This document shows, piece after piece, positions 1-10,601 of a stretch of 52,863 bases of DNA. This stretch comes from Klebsiella pneumoniae (GTDB lineage: Bacteria; Pseudomonadota; Gammaproteobacteria; Ga0077536): NCBI GenBank assembly GCA_945876945.1, contig CAMCQE010000012.1:1-52863 (forward strand), written 5' to 3'. A model generated the notes under the pieces. That model made no database searches. It was given only the letters and a program-made list of their open reading frames with translations, and was not told where the DNA came from. Position 1 is the stretch's first letter; each line of letters begins with the position of its first letter. Made by a program: the position numbers and the translations under genes.

Positions 1-158
1 AGCAAGCCGTTCTCAGAATGCATGATGCATTCGCGCCCGGCTGGCAGATGTTCGGCCACCCGCATCGGCATGCCGATGCCAAGGTTCACATAAGCGCCGT
101 CGGGCAGGTCTTCGGCGGCCCGGGCCGCGATGGCGTCTGGCGATAATCCGGCGCTCAT
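1..158 (-). CDS. scoB: 3-oxoacid CoA-transferase subunit B, N-terminal part (cut by window edge)
   Basis: The N-terminal 52 codons of a family I CoA-transferase B subunit are present; the rest lies beyond base 1. The translation starts MSAGLSPDAIAARAAEDL, continues with the glycine-rich NLGIGMP stretch and reaches S-E-N-G around residue 48. In this family the glutamate of the SENG motif (E49 here) carries the CoA thioester intermediate, so the catalytic residue is inside the visible part. The ATG at 158 overlaps the scoA stop by 4 bases, as expected for translationally coupled A/B subunits. The acyl substrate (succinyl-CoA with acetoacetate or with oxoadipate) cannot be told from this fragment. 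Confidence 0.85.
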   Translation of the reverse strand, partial: MSAGLSPDAIAARAAEDLPDGAYVNLGIGMPMRVAEHLPAGRECIMHSENGL

Positions 159-823
159 AGCCCTAACTCCACCATGCGTTGGACGAAAATGCCCGGCGTG
201 ACCACGGTCTCGGGTGGCACTTCATCGACGAAGCGCCGCACCTCGGCGATGGTGGTGCTGGCCGCTGTGGCCATCACCGGATTGAAATTGCGCGCGGTCT
301 TGGCGTAGGTGAGATTGCCCCAGCGGTCGCCGGTCGCGGCATGGATGAGCGCCACATCGCCGCGAATGGCCCGCTCCATTACGTAATGGCGCCCCTCGAA
401 CTCGCGCACCTCCTTGCCCGCGGCCAATTCGGTGCCGTAGGCGGTGGGCGTAAAAAACGCCGGAATGCCGGCGCCACCGGCCCGGATGCGCTCGGCCAGC
501 GTGCCCTGCGGCACCACTTCCAAGTCCAGACGACCCGCATCGTAGCGCGCTTCAAACGCCACCGAGCCGGCGGAGCGCGGGAAGGAGCACACAATCCGGC
601 TCACGCTGCCTGAGCGCAGCAGCTTCGCCAGCCCCTGCTCGCCGCTGCCGGCGTTGTTGCTAACGATGGTGAGATTGCGCAGACCGAGGTCGCTGATGGC
701 TTCCAACAGGACCACCGGCACGCCGGCATCGCCAAACCCGGCGACCAGCACCACCGCCCCGTCCCGCAGATCCGGACAGTCGGCGAGCGCGTCTGCTACC
801 CCGCGATAACGTTTGTCGATCAT
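155..823 (-). CDS. scoA: 3-oxoacid CoA-transferase subunit A
   Basis: A 222-residue A subunit of a family I CoA-transferase, which moves CoA from succinyl-CoA to a 3-oxoacid. The length is normal for the family. The CoA-binding loop GFGDAGVP is near residue 30, and the C-terminal half has the usual GDVALIHA and GNLTYAKTARNFNP segments. The ATG at 823 is preceded by a purine-rich GGAGGGA ribosome-binding site. The stop overlaps the scoB start. Family members include ScoA, AtoD and PcaI, and nothing in the neighbourhood (no thiolase or catechol genes) decides between ketone-body and beta-ketoadipate use; the symbol is therefore generic. Confidence 0.88.
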   Translation of the reverse strand: MIDKRYRGVADALADCPDLRDGAVVLVAGFGDAGVPVVLLEAISDLGLRNLTIVSNNAGSGEQGLAKLLRSGSVSRIVCSFPRSAGSVAFEARYDAGRLDLEVVPQGTLAERIRAGGAGIPAFFTPTAYGTELAAGKEVREFEGRHYVMERAIRGDVALIHAATGDRWGNLTYAKTARNFNPVMATAASTTIAEVRRFVDEVPPETVVTPGIFVQRMVELGL

Positions 824-880
824 GAGATCCCTCCCCTCGCCATGACTACGCCACTATGCCCCGCCCGCATCGGGGATAGT

Positions 881-1678
881 TCAGGTGGCTGTTGGTTTGT
901 TGTCTTCAAAGCGCCGCCAGTCGCTGCAATCCCAGCCGGTGAGCTGTTCGACTTCCGCGATGTCCGGCAGGTAGTGCGGCAGCACGGCGTCGAATTCCTC
1001 GCGCAGCAGCGGCCGCTGATAGCCCCACACGTTGACCCGGCGCACGCGTTGCAGATGAAAGTCCCCGGGTCCGCCCAGAAAGCGCACGACGTTTCGCACA
1101 TGGCCGGGCTGGTCGCCATTGAAGTCTTCGTACTTTATGAGCAGCAGATTGTGGGCCGGGAACACGCGCTGCGCCTCCCGGATTTGGGCCGCGTAACAGC
1201 CGGCCCCGACGTAGCGGTATTTGTTTTCCCGCGCGACGCGAGTGTCGGCCCCCGACTCCACTTCCACCCGCACGGCGGTGAGGAAATCGCGGCTGTCGCG
1301 CAAGCGGGCGCGGCGATAGTTCCAGGCTGAATGGGCGCGGCGCACCGGCGAGCGCAGGATGGCGATGATTTTAATATCCGGGTTGTAGTCGTAAATCCGC
1401 TGCAGGCAGTGCGGATTCATCAAATAGGTGGGCGTGGCCTCGCCGCGAATCGCCGCCCTGGGCGCGAGGAACAGCCAGCGATGGAGCAAGGAAAAATCGC
1501 TGCCGTCGCCGTAACGCTGTTCGCGGTCAAAGAAATTGAGTTCTTTAATCAAGGGCAGATGCAAGCCCGGCACCGTTCGCAGATAGGCGAACAAGGCCGT
1601 AGTCCCGGCTTTTTCTGCGCCCACGATGACGAAGTCGAGGCGAGGCCGGCGATGAAGATAAGCACGCAGGAGATTCAT
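881..1678 (-). CDS. Sulfotransferase domain protein (PAPS-dependent)
   Basis: About 265 residues from the ATG at 1678. The 5'-phosphosulfate loop is G-A-E-K-A-G-T-T near residue 20 and a 3'-phosphate-binding segment I-L-R-S-P-V-R-R-A-H-S-A-W lies further in, the two signatures of the heparan-sulfate-type sulfotransferase fold. The family transfers sulfate from PAPS to sugars or other acceptors; the acceptor here is unknown. The frame stays open upstream to a GTG at 1795, but the extra 39 residues look unlike protein and the P-loop of this family normally sits within 10-25 residues of the N terminus, so the shorter start is preferred. No good ribosome-binding site is visible for either. Possible role in cell-surface sugar modification. 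Confidence 0.8.
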   Translation of the reverse strand: MNLLRAYLHRRPRLDFVIVGAEKAGTTALFAYLRTVPGLHLPLIKELNFFDREQRYGDGSDFSLLHRWLFLAPRAAIRGEATPTYLMNPHCLQRIYDYNPDIKIIAILRSPVRRAHSAWNYRRARLRDSRDFLTAVRVEVESGADTRVARENKYRYVGAGCYAAQIREAQRVFPAHNLLLIKYEDFNGDQPGHVRNVVRFLGGPGDFHLQRVRRVNVWGYQRPLLREEFDAVLPHYLPDIAEVEQLTGWDCSDWRRFEDNKPTAT

Positions 1679-1918
1679 TGGGACACAAGGAAGCGCAAGG
1701 CGCCGGGCTCCGGAATAGAGTTTTGAACCGGGGCGATGATCGCCCCCCAACGCAGGCGCCGACAAGCGCTTTATGGGATTGACGAGTTGAGGCACCGGCC
1801 CGCATTACCCTGTGAGTAATGTCGTTGAACTTCTGTCCGGAATCCCTATCTTTACTTACACGACGGACAGGGCCTGCAGTGCCCTGCCGCAATACTAAAA
1901 CTTGGAAGGAGACTTCAC

Positions 1919-2581
1919 ATGCCGGGCACAGTCATTTCGCCGCGTCAGGAAACTGCCGCGCTGGCGAGCAACAAAGTGATTCGCAATACCTACACCCTGC
2001 TGGCCCTAACGCTGTTGTTCAGCGCCGTGGCTGGTGCGGTGTCCATGACCATGGGGATTGGCTCTGGCGCTTCGATGGTGATGAGCCTCGCCGCGCTCGG
2101 CCTCATCTGGCTGGTGCTGCCGCGCACTGCCAACTCCGCCGCCGGCATCGGCGTGGTCTTCGCCATCACGGGTCTGCTGGGCGCGAGCCTCGGCCCGATG
2201 CTAAACACCTACCTCAAACTGCCCAATGGCACCGAACTGGTGATGACCGCGCTGGGCGGTACCGGCGTTATCTTCCTTGGACTGTCCGCCTACGCGCTCA
2301 GCACCAAGCGGGATTTCAGCTTTATGGGGGGGTTTCTGTTTGTGGGCATGCTGGTGGTACTCGGCGCGTCGCTGCTTAACATCTTCCTCGAGATGCCTCT
2401 CTTGCAGTTGATGATTCCCGCCGCGGTGGTGATGCTGATGAGCGGCTTCATCCTGATGGATACCAGCCGGATGATTAACGGCGGCGAGACCAACTACGTG
2501 ATGATGACGGTGAGTCTGTACCTGAACATCTTCAATATCTTTATCAGCCTGCTGCAGTTGCTCGGCGCGCGCCGCGACTAA
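1919..2581 (+). CDS. yccA: Bax inhibitor-1 family membrane protein, YccA-like
   Basis: A 220-residue protein made almost entirely of hydrophobic helices, about seven, after a short polar N terminus (MPGTVISPRQETAALASNKV). The N-R-N-T-Y-style region before the first helix and the closing segment SLYLNIFNIFISLLQLLG are typical of bacterial BI-1/YccA proteins. In E. coli YccA is an inner-membrane substrate and modulator of the FtsH protease. The ATG is preceded by a good AAGGAGA ribosome-binding site (about 1905-1911). A short inverted repeat (1868-1886) lies in the leader. The assignment to the family is firm; the YccA function is inferred. Confidence 0.88.
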   Translation: MPGTVISPRQETAALASNKVIRNTYTLLALTLLFSAVAGAVSMTMGIGSGASMVMSLAALGLIWLVLPRTANSAAGIGVVFAITGLLGASLGPMLNTYLKLPNGTELVMTALGGTGVIFLGLSAYALSTKRDFSFMGGFLFVGMLVVLGASLLNIFLEMPLLQLMIPAAVVMLMSGFILMDTSRMINGGETNYVMMTVSLYLNIFNIFISLLQLLGARRD

Positions 2582-2592
2582 AGCTTCTAACG

Positions 2593-2616
2593 CCGGCGGC
2601 GCGCCCGCGCCGCCGG
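2593..2616. other. Strong GC hairpin between yccA and the small membrane gene
   Basis: A perfect 10-bp stem (CCGGCGGCGC with GCGCCGCCGG) around a 4-base GCCC loop lies 11 bases after the yccA stop. It has no T-tract, so it is not a classical intrinsic terminator. It may stabilise the yccA transcript 3' end or attenuate read-through into the next small gene. Confidence 0.6.
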
Positions 2617-2635
2617 TGTCTGGCGGGGAACAGCC

Positions 2636-4143
<1,508 letters not shown>

Positions 4144-4182
4144 TTATAACGAGCCGCGCCGGCGCTTTAGTACCCGTCGCGA

Positions 4183-4566
4183 TCAAAGCGTGCGCGCGAG
4201 CAGCATGCCCAAGCTACAGGCCAACAAACACAGCAACAGGTTCGCCGCCACGTTAATCAGCGCGCGGATCAGCTCGCCGGCTTGCAGCAGCGCCAGCGTA
4301 TCCACCGAGAACGCCGAAAAAGTGGTGAAGGCGCCCAGAAAACCCACCGCCAGCAGCAAGCGCCAAAGCGGGTCAACCCCCGGCCGCTCGCTGGTCAACA
4401 CAAACACCATGCCGGCGGCAAAGCAGCCGGTGACGTTAGCTATCAGCACGCCCCAGGGCAGGCCGCCGCGCGTGAAGCTGGCCGTGGCAAGCATGACCAG
4501 ATACCGGGCAATCGCGCCGGACGCGCCGCCAAGGGCCACCGCAAGCAGGGCCGGAATGCTGTTCAC
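4183..4566 (-). CDS. crcB: Fluoride ion channel CrcB (Fluc)
   Basis: A 127-residue protein with four hydrophobic helices, the normal size of a Fluc subunit, which works as an antiparallel dimer to let fluoride leave the cytoplasm. Signature segments are present: GGASGAIARYL at residues ~13-23, the N-V-T-G-C-F-A-A-G region in helix 2, and GFLGAFTTFSAFS in helix 3 with the conserved T-T-F-S. It sits only 3 bases downstream of rarA, suggesting co-transcription. No fluoride riboswitch is visible upstream, since the gene is inside the rarA-serS run. Confidence 0.93.
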   Translation of the reverse strand: MNSIPALLAVALGGASGAIARYLVMLATASFTRGGLPWGVLIANVTGCFAAGMVFVLTSERPGVDPLWRLLLAVGFLGAFTTFSAFSVDTLALLQAGELIRALINVAANLLLCLLACSLGMLLARTL

Positions 4567-4569
4567 GGC

Positions 4570-5865
4570 CTAAGCCCCACCGGCTTTGTCTGCGCCGCGA
4601 CCACCGCGCAGGTAGCGCAGCTTCTCGGCAATTTTGATTTCCAGACCGCGTTCTACCGGCTCGTAATACCGGCGACCGGCCAGTTCCGGCGGCAGATAGG
4701 TCTGCCCGCCGGCAAACCCGCCGGCTTCGTCGTGGTCGTAGCGATATTCGCGGCCGTGGCCCATTGAACGGGCGAGCGCCGTCGGGGCGTTACGGAGATG
4801 GTCCGGCACGGGCAGGGAGCCGGAGGCTTCGATGTCGGCACGCGCCTTCTTCAAACCGGCGTAGACCGAGTTGCTCTTGGCGGCGACGGCGCAGTAAACC
4901 ACCGCCTGCGCGATCGCGAGCTCGCCTTCCGGAGCGCCCAGACGCTCGAAGGTATCCCAGGCGTCGAGGGCAATTTGCATGGCCCGGGGGTCGGCGATGC
5001 CGATGTCCTCCGTTGCCATCCGCACCACACGCCGCGCGATATAGAGCGGGTCGCAGCCGCCGTCCAGCATGCGCGCATACCAATACAGCGCGCCGTCCGG
5101 ATCGGTGCCCCTTACCGACTTATGCAAGGCAGAAATCTGGTCGTAGAAAGCATCCCCACCCTTGTCGAAGCGCCGCATGCCGGCGCCGCCGACAAAGGCT
5201 TCGATAAAGGCACGGTCCATGAGCTCGCCTGCCCCATGCCCCACTGCGAGTTCGAGCAGATTGAGCGCCCGGCGGGCGTCGCCGTCCGCGGCTACCGCCA
5301 GCGCCAACAGCGCCTCGGGCAGGATGGTCAAAGCGCCCTCTTCCTCCAACACGGTCACCGCACGCGCCAGCAACTCGACAATGGCCTCGCTGTCCAGCGA
5401 GCGGAGCACGTAGACCCGCAAGCGCGAGAGCAATGCGTTATTGAGTTCGAAAGCGGGGTTCTCGGTGGTGGCGCCAACGAAGGTAATCGTGCCGTCTTCA
5501 ATATGCGGCAGGAAGGCGTCCTGCTGGGATTTGTTGAAGCGATGCACTTCGTCTACAAACACCACCGTGCGCCGACCGGCCTGGGCCGCCATCTGGCGCG
5601 CCTCTTCAATGGCGGCGCGAATTTCCTTCACGCCGCTCAGCACCGCAGACACCGACACAAAATGGGCGTCGACCCGTCTGGCAATCAATTGAGCGATGGT
5701 GGTTTTGCCGGTGCCCGGGGGGCCCCATAGCACCAGCGAATGGATTTGCCCGGCTTCGAGCGCGCGCCGCAAGGGCATGCCCTCACCCAATACCTGCGGC
5801 TGCCCCACAACCTCATCGATGCGCTGCGGGCGCAGGCGATCGGCAAGCGGACGAACGTCGGTCAT
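4570..5865 (-). CDS. rarA: Replication-associated recombination protein A (RarA/MgsA AAA+ ATPase)
   Basis: A 431-residue clamp-loader-like AAA+ ATPase acting at stalled replication forks. Walker A is GPPGTGKTTIAQLIA near residues 48-62, Walker B with FVDEVHRFNKSQQD follows, and sensor 1 is GATTENPAF. The C-terminal part carries the RarA tetramerisation region and the GGQTYLPPELAGRRYYEP motif typical of the family. Length is normal. It lies between lolA and crcB, as in other gammaproteobacteria where lolA-rarA are adjacent. Confidence 0.95.
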   Translation of the reverse strand: MTDVRPLADRLRPQRIDEVVGQPQVLGEGMPLRRALEAGQIHSLVLWGPPGTGKTTIAQLIARRVDAHFVSVSAVLSGVKEIRAAIEEARQMAAQAGRRTVVFVDEVHRFNKSQQDAFLPHIEDGTITFVGATTENPAFELNNALLSRLRVYVLRSLDSEAIVELLARAVTVLEEEGALTILPEALLALAVAADGDARRALNLLELAVGHGAGELMDRAFIEAFVGGAGMRRFDKGGDAFYDQISALHKSVRGTDPDGALYWYARMLDGGCDPLYIARRVVRMATEDIGIADPRAMQIALDAWDTFERLGAPEGELAIAQAVVYCAVAAKSNSVYAGLKKARADIEASGSLPVPDHLRNAPTALARSMGHGREYRYDHDEAGGFAGGQTYLPPELAGRRYYEPVERGLEIKIAEKLRYLRGGRGADKAGGA

Positions 5866-5896
5866 GGCGCGCGCCGCTACGCCTGAGCGATGCCGC

Positions 5897-6529
5897 TCAG
5901 CCGCCAGTTCCGTGGATAACGTCCACGCCGGCGGGGGGCTCGAACTTGAAACGCGCCGGCGACACTGCCGGATTGCGGGCGATGGCGGAAAAGCGAATTT
6001 CCGTGGTCTGACCGAGATTGTCTTTCAGCCGCATCACCACTAGCTCACCTTTTTGAAACCCGATTTTGATTTCGGTGAACTGCTGACGCGGCGTTTTGGG
6101 GGCAAGCGCGAGCCAACTAACCGCCTGCTCGGGCGGGAGATCGGTGACGGTGAAATGGGTATCGAGGTCGAAGTCGTCGCCCAGCAAGCGCGCCGGGGAA
6201 TCGGTGGCGCCGGGCGTGACCGGATTTACCGTGACCTGCGCCAGATCGGCGTCGTAAATCCACAGGGTTTTGCCATCGGAGACGATGCGCTGCTGGTAGG
6301 GGGTCTGATAATCCCAGTCAAAGCGCCCGGGCCGCGCAATCGAGACTTTGCCTTTGGCGGTTTCGACCGATGCGCCGCGCTCATCAAACAGCTGTTGTTC
6401 GAAGGTGGCGTCGAAGCCGCGCACGTCGCTCAGGAAATGGCGTAACTGGGCGCTGGCTGCGTCGCCCGCGGTGGCGGCCAGCGGGGCCCACAGCGCCAAC
6501 ATCAAACAGAGGATTCGCACCGGGCTCAA
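5897..6529 (-). CDS. lolA: Outer-membrane lipoprotein carrier protein LolA
   Basis: A 210-residue periplasmic chaperone that takes lipoproteins from the LolCDE complex to LolB at the outer membrane. An N-terminal signal peptide (about residues 1-21, ending A-T-A-G-D) precedes the LolA fold. Characteristic segments are [40 protein letters not shown] split across the early beta sheet, and the late [14 protein letters not shown]. Its start overlaps the ftsK stop by 4 bases. The partner genes lolD and lolC/E are also in this window at about 18.4-20.3 kb. Confidence 0.93.
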   Translation of the reverse strand: MSPVRILCLMLALWAPLAATAGDAASAQLRHFLSDVRGFDATFEQQLFDERGASVETAKGKVSIARPGRFDWDYQTPYQQRIVSDGKTLWIYDADLAQVTVNPVTPGATDSPARLLGDDFDLDTHFTVTDLPPEQAVSWLALAPKTPRQQFTEIKIGFQKGELVVMRLKDNLGQTTEIRFSAIARNPAVSPARFKFEPPAGVDVIHGTGG

Positions 6530-8841
6530 TCTCTGGGCGGCGGCGGCGGCGCCAGCACTTCGCGGCTGCCGTTGGATTGCAGTTCGCCCACCACCCCGGC
6601 GCGCTCCATGTCTTCCATGATGCGGGCCGCCCGGTTGTAGCCAATCTTCAAGCGGCGTTGCACGCCGGAAATGGAAGCCCGGCGGCTCTCGGTCACGATG
6701 CGCACCGCCTGATCGTAGAGTTCGTCCTGCTCGCCGCCAGACTCGCCAGCGCCGTCAAAACCGGCGCCTTCTTCAATGCCATCAAGCGGCGCGTTGACGA
6801 TTTCGTCGATGTACTCAGGCGCGCCCAGGGCGCGGAGTTCTTCCACCACCTTGTGCACTTCCTGATCCGACACAAACGCCCCGTGCACGCGCTGCGGGGA
6901 AGACGTGCCCGGCGGTAGGTAAAGCATGTCGCCGTGGCCAAGCAGACTCTCGGCGCCAATCTGGTCGAGGATGGTGCGGGAGTCGACCCGTGAAGACACC
7001 TGAAACGCCATGCGGGTGGGGATATTGGCCTTGATCAACCCGGTAATGACGTCCACTGACGGGCGCTGGGTGGCCAGAATGAGATGGATACCGGCGGCGC
7101 GGGCCTTTTGCGCCAGACGGGCGATGAGTTCTTCTACCTTCTTGCCGACCGTCATCATCATGTCGGCGAGCTCGTCGACCACCACCACGATGCACGGCAG
7201 GGTGGCGAGCGGCTGCGGGGAATCGCTGTCGTTGCGGCGCTTGAACAGCGGGTCCAAGAGCGGCTGGCCGGCGTCGATAGCGTCCTGCACCTTGCGGTTG
7301 TAGCCGGCCAGATTGCGCACGCCCAGCATCGACATCAGCTTGTAGCGCCGCTCCATTTCCCCCACACACCAGCGCAGCGCGTTGGCGGCTTCTTTCATGT
7401 CGGTCACGACCGGCGCCAGCAAGCTGGGGATCCCTTCATATACCGAGAGTTCCAGCATTTTAGGGTCGATCATGATGAGCCGGACGTCGTTCGCGGTGGC
7501 CTTGTAGAGCAGGCTGAGAATCATCGCGTTGAGCGCGACCGACTTGCCGGACCCGGTGGTGCCCGCCACCAGCAGGTGCGGCATCTTGGCCAAATCGACC
7601 ACCGAGGGCTTGCCGGCGATGTCCTTGCCAAGCGCCAGCGTTAGCGGCGAAGTGCTTTCTTCGTATTCGCGAGACTTGAGAATTTCGGAGAGGCTGACCA
7701 CCTCGCGGCGCTCGTTCGGGATTTCCAGGCCCACCACCGATTTGCCGGGGATAACTTCCACCACGCGGACACTGACGGTGGACAGCGAGCGCGCCAGATC
7801 TTTCGCCAGATTGGTGATGCGACTGGCTTTGACCCCGGGGGCCGGCAGCAACTCGAAACGGGTAATGACCGGTCCGGGCAATACCGCGACCACCTCGGCC
7901 TCGATGCCGAAATCCCGCAGCTTCAGTTCCACCTGACGGGACATCGCTTCCAGTGCCTCGGCAGAATAGCCGGCCGCTGCGATGCGCGGTTCGTCCAGCA
8001 GGCCCAGGGTCGGTAATGCGGTATCCGGCGCCTCGCTGAAGAGCGTCGCCTGCTTTTCTTTCTCCACCCGCACGCTCGGCTGCACCTCGCGAACCTGAGG
8101 CTCGATACGAGGCGGGGTCCGGCGCTCGTGGCGTTCGGTTTCAATCTCGACAATCGCGGTGCGCTCGCGGCGATCACGTCGTTGCGCCAGCAGCTCTCGT
8201 GCCTGCCGGAAATAGCGGGAGGCCTGCGCCAGTCCGATCAGCGTCCAGTAGCCCGTGTGGTCCATCACGGTAAGCCACGACAGCTCGGTCATCAGGGTGA
8301 CGCCCACGAGGAACAGCGCCAGCATGATCAACACGCCGCCCAGTTCGCCGAACAGGGCAATCAGCCCGCGACCGGTCAGGTCGCCGAGAATGCCGCCCGC
8401 CTGATGCGGGAGGTCGGGAAACTGGCCGTGGGAGCGCAACCACAACAGCGCACACCCCATGAAGACCGTGAGGGCGAGACCGATTCCCTGCACGTAAAGG
8501 CTAGTCAGTTGCTCCGGGCTGGCAGGCTTGCCCCGGCGCCGGCATACCCACCACGCGCCATAGGCCATCGCGAGTGCGCAGAGGAAGGCACTCCGCCCGA
8601 GAAGATAAAAGAGAATGTCGGCGAGCCAGGCCCCGAAGACCCCGCCGCGATTGCGGATCACGCTGTTGCCAAGGCCGGTATGGGACCAGCCCGGATCGTC
8701 CGGGTGGTAGGTCCAGAGGGCGACGAGCACAAACAGACCCACCCCACCGCCGAGGATTAGCAGGCCTTCGCGCAGGCGCTGCGCGAGATGAAGATTGACC
8801 GGAGGGGCCACCCGCTGGGGCCGCCGGATCGCTTGTGCCAT
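6526..8841 (-). CDS. ftsK: DNA translocase FtsK
   Basis: A 771-residue septal DNA pump that moves chromosome ends and activates XerCD at dif. The N-terminal ~190 residues hold four hydrophobic helices, followed by a short charged linker ([11 protein letters not shown] region), so this is a compact FtsK. The motor has Walker [16 protein letters not shown] and Walker [13 protein letters not shown]. The C-terminal gamma domain (about 705-760), containing [21 protein letters not shown], reads KOPS. It begins the ftsK-lolA-rarA-crcB-serS run and is divergent from the DUF1820 gene. Confidence 0.96.
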   Translation of the reverse strand: MAQAIRRPQRVAPPVNLHLAQRLREGLLILGGGVGLFVLVALWTYHPDDPGWSHTGLGNSVIRNRGGVFGAWLADILFYLLGRSAFLCALAMAYGAWWVCRRRGKPASPEQLTSLYVQGIGLALTVFMGCALLWLRSHGQFPDLPHQAGGILGDLTGRGLIALFGELGGVLIMLALFLVGVTLMTELSWLTVMDHTGYWTLIGLAQASRYFRQARELLAQRRDRRERTAIVEIETERHERRTPPRIEPQVREVQPSVRVEKEKQATLFSEAPDTALPTLGLLDEPRIAAAGYSAEALEAMSRQVELKLRDFGIEAEVVAVLPGPVITRFELLPAPGVKASRITNLAKDLARSLSTVSVRVVEVIPGKSVVGLEIPNERREVVSLSEILKSREYEESTSPLTLALGKDIAGKPSVVDLAKMPHLLVAGTTGSGKSVALNAMILSLLYKATANDVRLIMIDPKMLELSVYEGIPSLLAPVVTDMKEAANALRWCVGEMERRYKLMSMLGVRNLAGYNRKVQDAIDAGQPLLDPLFKRRNDSDSPQPLATLPCIVVVVDELADMMMTVGKKVEELIARLAQKARAAGIHLILATQRPSVDVITGLIKANIPTRMAFQVSSRVDSRTILDQIGAESLLGHGDMLYLPPGTSSPQRVHGAFVSDQEVHKVVEELRALGAPEYIDEIVNAPLDGIEEGAGFDGAGESGGEQDELYDQAVRIVTESRRASISGVQRRLKIGYNRAARIMEDMERAGVVGELQSNGSREVLAPPPPPRD

Positions 8842-8949
8842 GTGCTAAACCTGATTCTTCAGATGATCGATTAAGTCTGTGTGATCTAAAGCGAATCTGA
8901 TGATACCTACATTAACTTATCAAGACCATCACCGGCCTGTAAGAATTTG

Positions 8950-8963
8950 ATCCGAATTCGGAT
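8950..8963. promoter_or_regulatory. Perfect 14-bp palindrome in the ftsK/DUF1820 divergent region
   Basis: ATCCGAATTCGGAT is a perfect inverted repeat located 108 bases before the ftsK start and 93 bases before the DUF1820 start. Its position in a 215-bp divergent intergenic region suits an operator, but it matches no consensus I recognise. The surrounding region is otherwise AT-richer than the genes. Confidence 0.35.
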
Positions 8964-9056
8964 TGAATGGGTATTCATCCTGTTGGCCAAAGCTGCTCAC
9001 GCCGGCCGCAGCGTCGATGCTAGTATCCCCCGACCTCTCGATGGACGACCTAAACC

Positions 9057-9392
9057 ATGAAACGCCAGCGCACCTACCGCGTGACTTTCCATAATCAGGG
9101 CAAGGTGTACGAGATTTACTGCCAGAACGTGAGCCAGAGCGGCTTGATGGGTTTTGTGGAGATCGAGAATATCGTCTTCGGCGAACGCACCACGCTGGTG
9201 GTCGATCCCAGCGAGGAGCACCTGAAGTCCGAGTTTGAGGGCGTGAGTCGTACCTATATTCCAATGCACGCCATCGTGCGAATTGACGAAGTGGAGAAGT
9301 CCGGTCCGTCCAAAATCTCCGAAAGCCGGGGCGACAAGGTCACGCCCTTCCCGGTCTTTACGCCGCCGCCGGGCGCGAGCCCTGTGAAATAA
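9057..9392 (+). CDS. DUF1820 family protein
   Basis: A 111-residue soluble protein beginning MKRQRTYRVTFHNQGKVYE, with VSQSGLMGFVEIENIVFGE in the middle and an IPMHAIVRIDEV segment. This matches DUF1820, a small family of unknown function typical of gammaproteobacteria, and it is one of the clues to the taxonomic class. The C terminus is proline-rich and probably disordered. Function is unknown. It is the first plus-strand gene after ftsK and precedes the FemAB-like/aat/bpt/infA series. Confidence 0.85.
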   Translation: MKRQRTYRVTFHNQGKVYEIYCQNVSQSGLMGFVEIENIVFGERTTLVVDPSEEHLKSEFEGVSRTYIPMHAIVRIDEVEKSGPSKISESRGDKVTPFPVFTPPPGASPVK

Positions 9393-9428
9393 ACCGCCCG
9401 CCCTTGCCGGCGCCAAGTGCCGAGTGTC

Positions 9429-10601
9429 ATGCCGCCCAATATGCCTGAAATCAGGGTCTTACGCCGACTTTCAGAAGTTTCTTCTGCGGACTGGAACGCG
9501 CTGAGCGACGGGACAGATCCCTTCCTCCGCCACGAATTTCTGTCGGGTCTGGAGCAGCACGGCTGTCTGGACGGTCACGGCTGGGACCCGGTGCATCTTG
9601 CCGCCTTTGCTGATGGTGATCTGGTGGCGGCGCTGCCTCTTTACGCGCGCGACAACTCATACGGTGAGTTTGTCTTTGACTGGAACTGGGCCGATGCCTA
9701 CACCCGGGCCGGCGGGCGCTACTACCCTAAACTCGTCACCGCCGTGCCGTTTACACCGGTCGCCGGGGCCAGGCTGCTACTCAGAGCAGACCACACCGGC
9801 AACGACGCTTTGGGCAGCCAGTTGCTGGAAGCGGCGATCAGCCTCACCACCCAGCTAGACGCCTCCTCCTGGCATTGCCTCTTCCCGCGCGATGAGGACC
9901 TGCCCCTTCTGGAGCACCCGGAGATATTGGTCCGGGAGGGCTGCCAGTACCACTGGTACAACCAGGATTACGCCGACTTCGAGAGCTTTCTGGACAGCCT
10001 GACCTCCAAGCGCCGCAAGGAAATCCGCCGCGAGCGGCGGGACTGCGCGGCGCTGGGGCTAGAAATCGAACTGCTTGAAGGCGCCGCCATCACGCCAGAC
10101 CACTGGGCGGTGTTCTACGAGTTCTACTGCTCCACCTTCGAGCGCAAGTTCGGCGAGCCCCGGCTGACGCTGCCGTTTCTGCGGCACCTGAGCGAGACGA
10201 TGCCGGAAGTGCCCGTGCTGCTGCTAGCCAAAGATCAGGGGCGCTATGTGGCGGGCGCCTTCGCCCTGCGCGGCGCGCACACCCTTTACGGGCGCCATTG
10301 GGGGTGTAGCGGCTATTACCGGAACCTCCATTTCGAACTCTGTTACTACCAGTTCATCGACTATGCCATCCGCCATGGACTGCGCCACTTCGACGCTGGC
10401 GCCCAGGGCGAGCACAAGGTGCCTCGCGGCTTTATCCCCATCAAAACCTGGTCGGTGCATTGGCTGCAGGACGTCGGATTCCGCAAGGCGGTGGCGGACT
10501 TCCTCCGCCGCGAGACCAAGGCGATCGACCGTTACGTCGATGAGGTTGCGGAGCACAGCGCCTACCGCGTGAACTCGGAGCAGGATCCCGAGCCTCGGTG
10601 A
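9429..10601 (+). CDS. FemAB-like / GNAT-fold acyltransferase (peptidogalycan biosynthesis family, DUF482)
   Basis: About 390 residues of the FemAB-like acyltransferase family, with a double GNAT fold. Recognisable stretches are GLEQHGCLDGHGWDP, the basic SLTSKRRKEIRRERR, and the C-terminal GRHWGCSGYYRNLHFELCY and HFDAGAQGEHKVPRGF. Substrate and biological role are not established for this family; a cell-envelope or aminoacyl-transfer function is often proposed. The start is uncertain: GTG 9417, ATG 9429 and ATG 9441 are in frame and none has a strong ribosome-binding site. Its stop overlaps the GTG of aat, linking it to the N-degron transferases downstream. Confidence 0.82.
   Translation: MPPNMPEIRVLRRLSEVSSADWNALSDGTDPFLRHEFLSGLEQHGCLDGHGWDPVHLAAFADGDLVAALPLYARDNSYGEFVFDWNWADAYTRAGGRYYPKLVTAVPFTPVAGARLLLRADHTGNDALGSQLLEAAISLTTQLDASSWHCLFPRDEDLPLLEHPEILVREGCQYHWYNQDYADFESFLDSLTSKRRKEIRRERRDCAALGLEIELLEGAAITPDHWAVFYEFYCSTFERKFGEPRLTLPFLRHLSETMPEVPVLLLAKDQGRYVAGAFALRGAHTLYGRHWGCSGYYRNLHFELCYYQFIDYAIRHGLRHFDAGAQGEHKVPRGFIPIKTWSVHWLQDVGFRKAVADFLRRETKAIDRYVDEVAEHSAYRVNSEQDPEPR

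Noticed and set aside
1679-1795. N-terminal extension of the sulfotransferase to the GTG at 1795
   Set aside because: The extra residues look non-conserved and would put the PAPS loop unusually far from the N terminus.
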